Positions 44,020 through 51,546 of a stretch of 64,000 nt of DNA are shown in pieces. The notes beneath the pieces are model-generated. The model had not been told where the DNA came from and did not search any database. It saw nothing but the letters and a program-made list of their open reading frames with translations. Origin of the DNA: Bradyrhizobium glycinis (lineage in GTDB: Bacteria; Pseudomonadota; Alphaproteobacteria; Rhizobiales; Xanthobacteraceae). The position numbers and the translations under genes are program-made. Location of the stretch: the NCBI RefSeq assembly GCF_016031655.1, contig NZ_JACCHQ010000009.1, positions 1 through 64,000 of the forward strand, read 5' to 3'. The number at the start of each line of letters is the position of its first letter. Position 1 is the first letter of the stretch.

Positions 44020-44199
44020 CTATTTCTTCAGGGATGAAGAATGCATCCCCGTGCTTGCAATTTGCAGATCGTGGCTGGTCGCCACTGCGAGCGCGAGCAT
44101 GATGGCCAGTAGCGAACCGTAGAAGCCGACCACCGCGAGCCGCCACTTGCGCACCAGGCGGCGTTCGGATTGGTTGAAGTCGTGCGGGACTTTCTGCAT
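44020..44199 (-). CDS. Small single-span membrane protein, 59 aa
   Basis: MQKVPHDFNQSERRLVRKW precedes one TM helix (LAVVGFYGSLLAIMLALAVA) and a short polar tail. The basic N terminus should stay in the cytoplasm. It lies 17 bases past the TauE stop and 13 bases before the LuxR start codon, so it is the middle gene of the three-gene group. It is not recognised and no function is assigned. A longer start at 44247 would overlap the TauE gene. Confidence 0.6.
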   Translation of the reverse strand: MQKVPHDFNQSERRLVRKWRLAVVGFYGSLLAIMLALAVATSHDLQIASTGMHSSSLKK

Positions 44200-44215
44200 G
44201 GGATGCTCCGAGCGC

Positions 44216-45046
44216 TCAGAGGGGGCTGACGAAACCAATTCCGGCAAACATCAGCAGCACCCCCACGATGCGGTTGAACGTGGACGTGTCGAGGCGATCG
44301 AAGATGATCAGTCCGCCATAGGCGCCGAGCACTGCGGGCGCTGCATAGGCCAGAAGTCCGAGAGACATCGACTGTGACGGCTTCAAGGCCGTCAGCAGCG
44401 ACAGCGACACGAGCTGATTGACCAGTATGAACGGCTGTACGATCGAGCGGGCGCGGTGCTTGTCGAATCCTTGGATATGGCACCATATGGAAACGAATGC
44501 GGCGGGAAATGCCGCGAGACCTCCGGTAACGCCTCCCAGCGCTCCCACGGTGATGCGGCCCCACAAAGGATTGGTCCCGGACTGCAGCTTCGGCTTGAGG
44601 GCCGTGAAGGCGCCGTAGGTAATCAGCAGCACGCCCAGCATCGGCAGCAACGTCGACACCGAACTGTTGAAGAGAAGATGAAGCCCGATGGGCAAGGTCA
44701 AGATGCTTCCGAAGAGGTAAGGCGCGCATCGGCGCATCTCGATCGATTCCCGCAAGCGCCAGACACAGTAGATCTGCTGAGCGATCGAAGCGACCAAGAG
44801 AATCTGGACGATCATGAGCGGTTCGCTCAAGGTATGGAAGAGAAAGGCGCCGGCGATCGGCGAGAAAGCGAAGCCTGCGATGCTCGAAACGAGTGCCGAA
44901 ATCAGAACGGTCCAGAACGCTGCTTTGGTTGTTCCCGACGTAATGAGAAGTGCGATTGTGAAAATGACCAGGCAGATCGCTGGAATGGCCTGAACTGATC
45001 TGACGACGGAGAAGGCCGAAGCTGCCTTTCGATCGACAGGCTGCAT
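44216..45046 (-). CDS. TauE/SafE-family anion exporter (sulfite/organosulfonate type)
   Basis: This 276-residue inner-membrane protein has about eight TM helices. The first half includes FWTVLISALVSSIAGFAFSPIAGAFLF, and the second half repeats the pattern (ITVGALGGVTGGLAAFPAAFVSIWC), the inverted duplication of TauE/SafE transporters. ATG 45046 has GGAGG six bases before it, so it is preferred over 45064. It heads the group with a small membrane protein and a LuxR regulator. The transported anion is unknown. Confidence 0.87.
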   Translation of the reverse strand: MQPVDRKAASAFSVVRSVQAIPAICLVIFTIALLITSGTTKAAFWTVLISALVSSIAGFAFSPIAGAFLFHTLSEPLMIVQILLVASIAQQIYCVWRLRESIEMRRCAPYLFGSILTLPIGLHLLFNSSVSTLLPMLGVLLITYGAFTALKPKLQSGTNPLWGRITVGALGGVTGGLAAFPAAFVSIWCHIQGFDKHRARSIVQPFILVNQLVSLSLLTALKPSQSMSLGLLAYAAPAVLGAYGGLIIFDRLDTSTFNRIVGVLLMFAGIGFVSPL

Positions 45047-45139
45047 GAATACCTCCGATAGCAAGACTTTGGCGGCAATCGCGGTATCAATCCAAAAGTG
45101 AGCCTACTCGCGCTGCCGCATAAAGCGTGTGAAACAATT

Positions 45140-45174
45140 CACGACGTCGAGCCAAAATTCGGCTCGTTGTCGTG
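45140..45174. promoter_or_regulatory. Long inverted repeat upstream of tauE
   Basis: CACGACGTCGAGCC (45140-45153), loop AAAATTC, GGCTCGTTGTCGTG (45161-45174): a 14-bp dyad with two mismatches, 94 bases before the tauE start on the minus strand. It has no T-run, so an operator for the downstream LuxR regulator is more likely than a terminator. Confidence 0.5.
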
Positions 45175-45591
45175 ATGCTAACGATTGCGAGGCAACGCTG
45201 CGTCACCCGACCGGGTGAGAAATCTGGGAACTCGGGCAATCAATCACGCGCATGTCGATCAGAACTTCGGTGCACGGAAATTGTGCGTCTGACCGCAAAA
45301 ACCAGGTATGTTCGCCGAATGCATTATATGAAATTGCAACTAATGCGTTAGCTATCGAGGCGGTCATAGTTTCGTTGCAGGTTTGGCAAATGACATCATG
45401 CTCTCTGCAATTGTTGGCTGCCACAGCGAGATGCGTCCTTCTCCAGCTGAACCTTTGGCAACGATCATCAGTCTGGCCGTTGGCATTGCATTGATTGCAG
45501 GAAAGCCACCGGCCGATAGCCATCATAAGGGAATGCGCAACAGGCATCTGGTTGCGAATTGGCGAATGATCCGCAAAATGTGCAGCGGCAA

Positions 45592-45622
45592 GCTTCGGGT
45601 CAGATTCAATCAGACCCGAAGC
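45592..45622 (-). terminator. Hairpin behind the TonB-dependent receptor gene
   Basis: GCTTCGGGTC (45592-45601) and GACCCGAAGC (45613-45622) form a perfect 10-bp stem with an inner GATT/AATC pair. It lies 47 bases past the receptor stop. A T-run is lacking, so it may act as an mRNA-stabilising or Rho-assisted end. Confidence 0.6.
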
Positions 45623-45668
45623 CCCGCAAAGCGCGGCACACCTCTTGTTCGATGTCGACCAATCTCGC

Positions 45669-48059
45669 TCAGAACTTGAAGTTCGCGAACGCCCGCACGC
45701 CGATGCCGGGCAACAGCACCTGGTCCTTGTTGAAGGAGACGGCGTTGCGGATGTTCTCGTTCAGCAGGTTGTTGCCGAGGAGCCCAACATGCATCTCGCG
45801 CGCGCCGAACCAGCTTCGATCGAGCTTGGTCTTGTAGCTGACCTCGGCCCTGAGCAGGTTGTAGCCAGGCGTCGGCGTCTCCGCGATCGGTGCGACGTCG
45901 TTTTGCGCGAACGCGTGCAGCAGGTTGATCCGGGCAAACCACTCGGCGTCGCGATAGTACACGCCACCGCCCACGCGCTGGGGCGGAATGCGTGGCACGT
46001 TGGTGCCGTCGTCGAAGGTCGCGCGCACGATGTCGTATTGACCCTCGATGCCCCAGATTCCGTTCCAGACCGGCATCACGTCGTACTGGAACTGGAATTC
46101 GCCGCCACGGAATGTCGCGTCGCGCTGCGAATAGACCGCCTGATTGAGTTCGAGGCCCGGGCCAAGCTGGCAAACGCCGTCCTCACACGTGTTGCCGGTC
46201 AGGCGCCGGTAGATGAAGCCGTTGAACTTGGTGTAGTAGCCGGTGAGTTCGAAGCGAAGCGGCCCGACTGCCCGTCGCAGTCCCGCTTCGACCGACTTGG
46301 CGGTCTCGATGCCAAGATTGGGATTGCCGATGTCGAAAGTGGTGGTGGCATCGTGGCCGCCGCGCGAAAACAACTCCGCCGGTTTCGGCGCACGCTCGAC
46401 ATATTGGCCGGTGATGCTCGCGACCAGATCCCAAGGAAGGTTGTGGATCAGGCCGATGCTCCCGCTCACCGGCGTGAAGTTGCGGTTGACCGCCGTTGCG
46501 GGGCCGATCGCGGCCGGGTCGACCGCGAGGTCGAACACATCGGGGACGAAGGCTGGCGGCGTGCCGCTCAACCTTGCGCTCTCGACGCGCCCGGCGATCT
46601 GGGCCTTGGTCGCTTCGCTGAACTTGAACTCGTTGAAGACGTACCCGGCGACCTTCGTGTTCTTGTTCGGATCGAACAGTCCGTTGATCGGGCTGCCTGG
46701 ATCATCCGGACTCGGCGCGGTCAGCTTCTGGTGCGACGCCTGAACGCCCACAGCGGTGGTCAGCGCAGCAAAGCGGACGTCGAATGGTGCAAGCTGCACC
46801 TCGACGCGGCCTTCCTGTTCCTTGTTGGTGAAGGTTTGTCTCACGCCGAGGGAGGCGAGGTCGGCAGAGTCGGCGAGCCCGACCTCATCGTGCTTATAGT
46901 CGGTGGCGCTAGCCCAGAACCGGATCGCATCGATCGCCGCAGCGTCCGGCCGATATTCGCCCTTTGTCGTGAACTTTGTTTGCCGTCCGTCGATCCGCGT
47001 CAGGAACTCGCTGCCCTCGATACCGGGAATGTGGTAGAGCGCGTTGTGCTGCGTGATCGCCGCGCCCACGTAGCCGCCGTCGAAGATGTAGGAGCCGCCG
47101 ACAGATCCGCCGTAGGCCTGCGATGCCGAATTCGCCTGGCGTCCGTTGAACGGCAGCGTCGGGTCGGTCAAGTACGGATAGCTCGGGATGTTGTAGTCGC
47201 CGGCCTTGCGGCCAAAGGCATCGGCGTGGAAGGCAAAGTTACCGCCGCCGGCGTCGAGCAGCACGGCACCTTCGGCCCCGCGATCGACCGACGTTACGGC
47301 CGTCCGTGTTTCCGCGGTGATGCAGCCCGGCGATCCCACGTTTGCCAGCGGCGCCTTGGTCGGGAGTCCGTAGGTCGGAAACGGCGCCGTGCAGGACGGC
47401 AAGGCATCCGGAATTCGATTGTTGGTTGCGCTGACCACGCCGCCGATCGCGGTGGAGCCGTAGCGCAGCGTCGCCGGTCCGCGGATGACCTCGACCTGGC
47501 TGGTTGCCAGCGGATCGATCGGCACGAAGTGATCCTCGCCGAGATCGGATGCGCCGTTGCTGCCCGTTCCGTTCTCGACAATGCCGACGCGGTTGACGTC
47601 GAGACCCCTGATGATCGGCCGGCTGGATGCGCCGGGTGCGTATTCAGAGCCGGTGATGCCGGGCTTCGAGAACAGGAGATCGCCGAGCGTGCCGCCGCCG
47701 TTGCGCCGAATCTCCTCGTTCGGCACCACGGTGACGGTGGCGAACTGATCGGTGACAACAGGCAGCATGCCCTGTTGGGGCGCGGCGGGCACGGGAGCTG
47801 CCGGCGCCGCTTCCGCCGTCTGCTCGCGGCTGCGCACCCGCGCGGTCCGCGTGCCGCGGCCGGCGTTGCGCGACGGCACCACCGCTCGACGCACAATTGG
47901 ACTCGGCGCGGTCACGGTGACGGCGGGAAGCTCGGTCGACGATTTGTCCTGTGACGGCTGTTGTGCCGAGTCCTGGGCGAACGCGGATGTAGCGGCGGCG
48001 CCGAGCAGGAGCAGGCTTGCTCCGCCAAGGCGCTGCGCGCGTCGCAATTGAAATGACAT
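45669..48059 (-). CDS. TonB-dependent outer-membrane receptor, probably zinc (ZnuD-like)
   Basis: This 796-residue receptor has a signal peptide (LGGASLLLLGAAATSAFA), a Pro/Ala-rich spacer and the plug domain (VTDQFATVTVVPNEEIRRNG, LGDLLFSKPGITGSEYAPGA, RPIIRGLDVNRVGIVENGTG). The motif EDHFVPIDPLATSQVEVIRG precedes PATLRYGSTAIGGVV and resembles the plug of ZnuD zinc receptors. The beta-barrel ends with an aromatic residue (FANFKF). The upstream DUF2946 gene and the Zur-type palindrome at 48651-48673 also point to zinc. A TonB-box-like ELPAVTVTAP is near residue 45. Another metal or siderophore remains possible. Confidence 0.87.
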   Translation of the reverse strand: MSFQLRRAQRLGGASLLLLGAAATSAFAQDSAQQPSQDKSSTELPAVTVTAPSPIVRRAVVPSRNAGRGTRTARVRSREQTAEAAPAAPVPAAPQQGMLPVVTDQFATVTVVPNEEIRRNGGGTLGDLLFSKPGITGSEYAPGASSRPIIRGLDVNRVGIVENGTGSNGASDLGEDHFVPIDPLATSQVEVIRGPATLRYGSTAIGGVVSATNNRIPDALPSCTAPFPTYGLPTKAPLANVGSPGCITAETRTAVTSVDRGAEGAVLLDAGGGNFAFHADAFGRKAGDYNIPSYPYLTDPTLPFNGRQANSASQAYGGSVGGSYIFDGGYVGAAITQHNALYHIPGIEGSEFLTRIDGRQTKFTTKGEYRPDAAAIDAIRFWASATDYKHDEVGLADSADLASLGVRQTFTNKEQEGRVEVQLAPFDVRFAALTTAVGVQASHQKLTAPSPDDPGSPINGLFDPNKNTKVAGYVFNEFKFSEATKAQIAGRVESARLSGTPPAFVPDVFDLAVDPAAIGPATAVNRNFTPVSGSIGLIHNLPWDLVASITGQYVERAPKPAELFSRGGHDATTTFDIGNPNLGIETAKSVEAGLRRAVGPLRFELTGYYTKFNGFIYRRLTGNTCEDGVCQLGPGLELNQAVYSQRDATFRGGEFQFQYDVMPVWNGIWGIEGQYDIVRATFDDGTNVPRIPPQRVGGGVYYRDAEWFARINLLHAFAQNDVAPIAETPTPGYNLLRAEVSYKTKLDRSWFGAREMHVGLLGNNLLNENIRNAVSFNKDQVLLPGIGVRAFANFKF

Positions 48060-48201
48060 GGTCCTGGTTCCACTCAGGCGCCGTCCGGATGAAGCTCTGC
48101 TGATCGGCGGCCTGCCGTCGCAATGCGACGAAATTCGACTTCAACTTCTCCCAGGCACTTGCCGATGTGTGGCGAGGCCGGGCGTGATCAAGCGTTGGAG
48201 A

Positions 48202-48606
48202 TCAGGACGCAGGAGGGGCGCGCGGCTGGAACGCCGTGCCTGCCGATGTAAGATGAGCGAACTCGGCGTCGAGGCTGCGCCGGAGTAGCTCGATTGCCTG
48301 CGGCAGCAGCAGCACGGGCGGCGTCGCCGACACGATTGTGCCCGCCATCGCAATGATGGCGCAGATGGCGCAATTGTCTTCGCCCGAATGCTCGCGGTCA
48401 GGGCTTCCGGGCGATTGCTTCTGCACCGCGGCGCGGTCGATCGCAGCAATGCCCTTGGTGCCGTCCGTCTGCTGGGATGAGGATTGAGCAAGGGGTGCGG
48501 CCTGCGCGAACCAATGGCTGTGGCCGAATGTCAGCGCGAGCTGCACCAGCATCGCGAACAACGCGAGCCGGGCACCGTGCCTGATATTCGACCGGAACCA
48601 CTTCAT
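48202..48606 (-). CDS. DUF2946 family exported protein
   Basis: This 134-residue protein has an N-terminal hydrophobic segment (LALFAMLVQLALTFGHSHWF) with a His pair (HSH), a polar middle and a HSGEDNCAICAIIAM motif with a Cys pair (CxxC). A second hydrophobic stretch follows (TIVSATPPVLLLPQAIELL). DUF2946 proteins often adjoin metal-uptake TonB receptors, and the His/Cys sites suggest metal binding. It is upstream of the receptor on the same strand, 142 bases away, so they probably share the promoter with the Zur-like site. Confidence 0.82.
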   Translation of the reverse strand: MKWFRSNIRHGARLALFAMLVQLALTFGHSHWFAQAAPLAQSSSQQTDGTKGIAAIDRAAVQKQSPGSPDREHSGEDNCAICAIIAMAGTIVSATPPVLLLPQAIELLRRSLDAEFAHLTSAGTAFQPRAPPAS

Positions 48607-48650
48607 TGAAAAACGCGCCCCAACATCGCGAGAGATCAGCCGTCGTTCGC

Positions 48651-48673
48651 GCGACGTTATAATATAACATCGC
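48651..48673 (-). promoter_or_regulatory. Zur-type palindrome upstream of the DUF2946-receptor operon
   Basis: GTTATA-A-TATAAC (48656-48668) is a perfect dyad. Including flanks (GCGAC..ATCGC) it is a 23-base palindrome with one mismatched pair. It matches the alphaproteobacterial Zur box consensus TGTTATANTATAACA as I recall it. It lies 45-67 bases before the DUF2946 start, a usual place for repression when zinc is plentiful. Confidence 0.82.
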
Positions 48674-48757
48674 CCGACCGGATGGCAGATGTCAACAGCC
48701 GCCGATCTGCGCAGGCGGGCCAGTCACACGGTGTGTCGTCCATGCAACTAGCGACAG

Positions 48758-49207
48758 TTACGTGCGCCGTAGAGGGCTTGTGATCGGTGACGACGACGAA
48801 CTGCTGTCAACAGCGATCATACGCTGAGCAATGATGCCGTAAACCTTGCGCCAGGCCTGCTCCACGTCATCGGTCCAATGCGCGCCAAGACCGCGCGCAA
48901 AGCTCCAGATCAGAGCTTCGCCGACGACCGGGTAGTGCTCAGGTCTCACGCCATAACGCAGGTGATTGCGGCCGAGGATGTCGGCACCCGGCAATAGGCC
49001 AGTCGTCTCATCGAGGCTGCCAACCAACACCGCGAGCTTCGAGATGAAATCATGCTTGAGGTCGGTCATGTCGGCCGGAAACATCGGTCGGATTTCCGGC
49101 GCAAGTTCAAACATCCGATCGTAGAACGTCGTCGTCATGTCCGTCGCGTTCGCGAATACCCTGTCGAAGGAAGACCTGACGCGAACGATCTCCTCTGCGG
49201 TCAACAT
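48758..49207 (-). CDS. Bacterial haemoglobin (Vgb-like globin)
   Basis: This 149-residue single-domain globin has a helix A-E region (MLTAEEIVRVRSSFDRVFAN, TTTFYDRMFELAPEIRPMFP) and the proximal haem His91 in the PEHYPVVGEALIWSF F-helix context. Such globins bind O2 or NO and can detoxify NO. The Ser-rich C terminus (DSSSSSSP) is an extension. I chose ATG 49207 (MLTAEEI), matching the family start; ATG 49219 is possible. It has no reductase domain. It is on the same strand as, but 151 bases before, the DUF2946 gene. Confidence 0.85.
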   Translation of the reverse strand: MLTAEEIVRVRSSFDRVFANATDMTTTFYDRMFELAPEIRPMFPADMTDLKHDFISKLAVLVGSLDETTGLLPGADILGRNHLRYGVRPEHYPVVGEALIWSFARGLGAHWTDDVEQAWRKVYGIIAQRMIAVDSSSSSSPITSPLRRT

Positions 49208-49475
49208 CTCAATTCCCATTTTTAAAAACTAGCCGACAGGGGCTGCGCAGATGCTGAGTGGCAACGGCACTTGCCCGTAGAGCTCAACATTCGGTCCGTA
49301 TGACACCGGCCTGAAATTTTAGAGAATTCCCCGAATTCCGCAAGCTGGGGTGACCGGCAGCGAAGCGCACGAAGTTTGGGCCGCGCAGTCGATCATCTCG
49401 ACCGCGCGCACCACTAATGTTCATGAGATTGTCATCCGACGGCGGGCGGATTCAGAGAGCTTCCGTCAGCAGCGT

Positions 49476-51539
49476 TCACCGCCCCTCGCGCACCCAAGTC
49501 GCCGCGAATGCGCCGAGCAGCAGCAGAAGACCGATCAGGCCGGAGAAGATCGGCAGCACGCCGACGCCCTTGACCACGCTGGCGTCGCGCATCCGCACGC
49601 CCATCCAGCCGTCGCCGTGGAACATGCCGACCGAGCGCACCGGCAGGATGCGCGGCAGCTCGACGCTCGAGCCCGTGGCCACGCGCACGGCATCGCCGCC
49701 GGTCGCCTGTGTCAGCGGCTTCAACGTATCGACCGTGGAGGTCACTTCCGAAAATTCCTTCGGATTGGTCGGGCCGACATTGATCAGCGCCTTCAGCGTG
49801 CCGTCGGTGGCCTGCCACAGGCCGAGCTCGTTCGCCGGCAGGCTGGCGCGCCACTCGCCGGGATCGCCGGCGCTCAGCGTCAGATCCTGCGATACACCAG
49901 ACGGCGAGGTCACGCTGACAGGCTGGACGCTGTCCGCCATGGTCTGACGCACCACGACGAGGTCCTTGCCCTGCACCTGGAGGCGCAGCGCCTCTTCGTC
50001 GAGATCGGGCTGCTTCATCAGCCAGTGCGACATCCGACGAAGCAGGTCGAGATGCGGACCGCCGCCCTCATAGCCGCGCGCCCACAGCCAGATGTGGTCG
50101 GACAGCAGGAGCGCAACACGGCCCTCGCCGAAGCGCGACAGGAACAGCAGCGGCTTGCCGTCGACGCCGGTCATCACGGGCGGGTTGACCGCATTGCGGG
50201 TATCGACGGTGCGGAAAAACCGGCTCCAGCGCGGCGGCTCGCTGGCGGAGCCTTCCAGCCCGCGCGTGACGGGATGACGTTTGCCGATATCGGACAGATG
50301 CGCATAGAACGGCTTCTCGGTGACGCCGACGGGTTCGGCCGGCAGCACCGAATCGAGCGGCGTGCGCCAGATGCTGCTGTTCGAGGCATAGTCGGGCCCG
50401 GCCGAGACCAGCACGGCGCCGCCTGCGCGCACGTAACGCGCCATGTTCTCGAAATAGGGGATCGGCAGCACGCCCTGGCGGGCATAGCGATCGAAGATAA
50501 TCAGCTGGAAGTCGTTGATCCTCTGCTGGAACAATTCGCGGGTCGGAAACGCGATCAGCGACAATTCGTTGATCGGCGTGCCGTCCTGCTTCTCCGGCGG
50601 GCGCAGAATGGTGAAATGCACGAGGTCGACGCTGGCGTCGGACTTCAGGAGGTTGCGCCAGGTGCGCTCGCCGGAATGCGGCTCGCCAGAGACCAGGAGC
50701 ACGCGCAGTCTGTCGCGCACCCCGTCGATCGCCACCACGGCGCGGTTGTTGACCGGCGTCAGTTCCTTCTCCAGCGGCGAGGCCTCGATCTCGACGATGT
50801 TCGGCCCGGCATGCTTGATGTCGACGTCGACGCTCGCGGCCTGGCCGCTGGAGAGCGTGCGCTCGTTGATGACCTCGCCGTCGCGGCGCACCGTGATCCT
50901 GGCGCGCTCGCCGGAGACGCCTTGGTCGTCGAGGCGGTAGGAGATGGTCTGGGGCTGTCCGACGATGCCGAAGCGCGGCGCGGCGGTGATTGCGATGCGG
51001 CGGTCGCGCTCGTCCTTCTGGCCGGTGATCAGCGCGTGCACCGGCGCCTGGAAGCCGAGCGCGGCGGTGTTCGCGGGAATGTCGTGGACGCGGCCGTCGG
51101 TGATCAGGAACGCGCCGGCGACGCGGTCGACCGGGACGTCCGCCAAGGCCGAGGCCAGCGCCCCGAACAATTTCGTGCCGTCGGTCTCGCCGTCGGCCTG
51201 GCCGGCCTCGACGAGGCGGACCTCGAGGCCCTTAATCTTCTTCAGGCTGTCGACCAGCGCCTCCTGCGCTTGCGCAGCTTCGCGATTGCGGCTGCCGAAA
51301 TTCTGGCTGGGGCTCTTGTCGACGACGATTGCGGCCACCGAGGTGAGGGGATCGCGGTCCTCGCGTGTGAAGGAGGGATTGGCCAGCGCCAGCAGGAACA
51401 GCGCCAGCGCGGCCACGCGCACCGCGGCGCCGCGCGCACGCGCCAGCAGCAGCACAAGCGCGATGACGACGATCGCGGCGAGCGCGAGCCACAGCACGAT
51501 CGCGGGAACAAGCGGTGTGAACGCGATGCCGTAATTCAT
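49476..51539 (-). CDS. Membrane protein with VWA/glutamine-amidotransferase-like periplasmic domain
   Basis: This 687-residue protein opens with two TM segments (IAFTPLVPAIVLWLALAAIV and VRVAALALFLLALA), then a large domain with VDKSPSQNFGSRN (a DxSxS MIDAS-like motif). Class-I amidotransferase-like segments follow (FDRYARQGVLPIPYFENM, MARYVRAGGAVLVSAGPDYA), and a C-terminal TM (FSGLIGLLLLLGAFAATW) closes it. It is the last of the four MoxR-operon genes, eight bases from the previous one. Its function is unknown; such clusters suggest chaperone-like assembly or regulation of envelope processes. Confidence 0.82.
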   Translation of the reverse strand: MNYGIAFTPLVPAIVLWLALAAIVVIALVLLLARARGAAVRVAALALFLLALANPSFTREDRDPLTSVAAIVVDKSPSQNFGSRNREAAQAQEALVDSLKKIKGLEVRLVEAGQADGETDGTKLFGALASALADVPVDRVAGAFLITDGRVHDIPANTAALGFQAPVHALITGQKDERDRRIAITAAPRFGIVGQPQTISYRLDDQGVSGERARITVRRDGEVINERTLSSGQAASVDVDIKHAGPNIVEIEASPLEKELTPVNNRAVVAIDGVRDRLRVLLVSGEPHSGERTWRNLLKSDASVDLVHFTILRPPEKQDGTPINELSLIAFPTRELFQQRINDFQLIIFDRYARQGVLPIPYFENMARYVRAGGAVLVSAGPDYASNSSIWRTPLDSVLPAEPVGVTEKPFYAHLSDIGKRHPVTRGLEGSASEPPRWSRFFRTVDTRNAVNPPVMTGVDGKPLLFLSRFGEGRVALLLSDHIWLWARGYEGGGPHLDLLRRMSHWLMKQPDLDEEALRLQVQGKDLVVVRQTMADSVQPVSVTSPSGVSQDLTLSAGDPGEWRASLPANELGLWQATDGTLKALINVGPTNPKEFSEVTSTVDTLKPLTQATGGDAVRVATGSSVELPRILPVRSVGMFHGDGWMGVRMRDASVVKGVGVLPIFSGLIGLLLLLGAFAATWVREGR

Positions 51540-51546
51540 GTCGATC

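Larger units (their letters stand above)
45047..45668. other. Gene-free stretch of about 620 bases between tauE and the TonB receptor gene
   Basis: The local GC content is clearly lower than in the flanking genes. Short open frames on both strands have no recognisable domain, signal peptide or ribosome site. The region holds the tauE promoter, a hairpin at 45140-45174 and the receptor's transcript-end hairpin at 45592-45622. It may be a remnant of lost DNA. Confidence 0.55.

Noticed and set aside
45203..45547. 114-codon minus-strand frame in the gene-free stretch
   Set aside because: It has no ribosome site, odd composition and no family. It is more likely non-coding.
45645..47954. 769-codon plus-strand frame opposite the TonB receptor
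   Set aside because: It is an antisense frame with no motif. The minus strand carries plug and barrel features and a signal peptide.
49255..49290. Possible FNR/FixK-type site (TTGC..TCAA) upstream of the globin gene
   Set aside because: The spacing between half-sites is nine bases rather than six, so it does not fit the 14-base FixK/FNR box.
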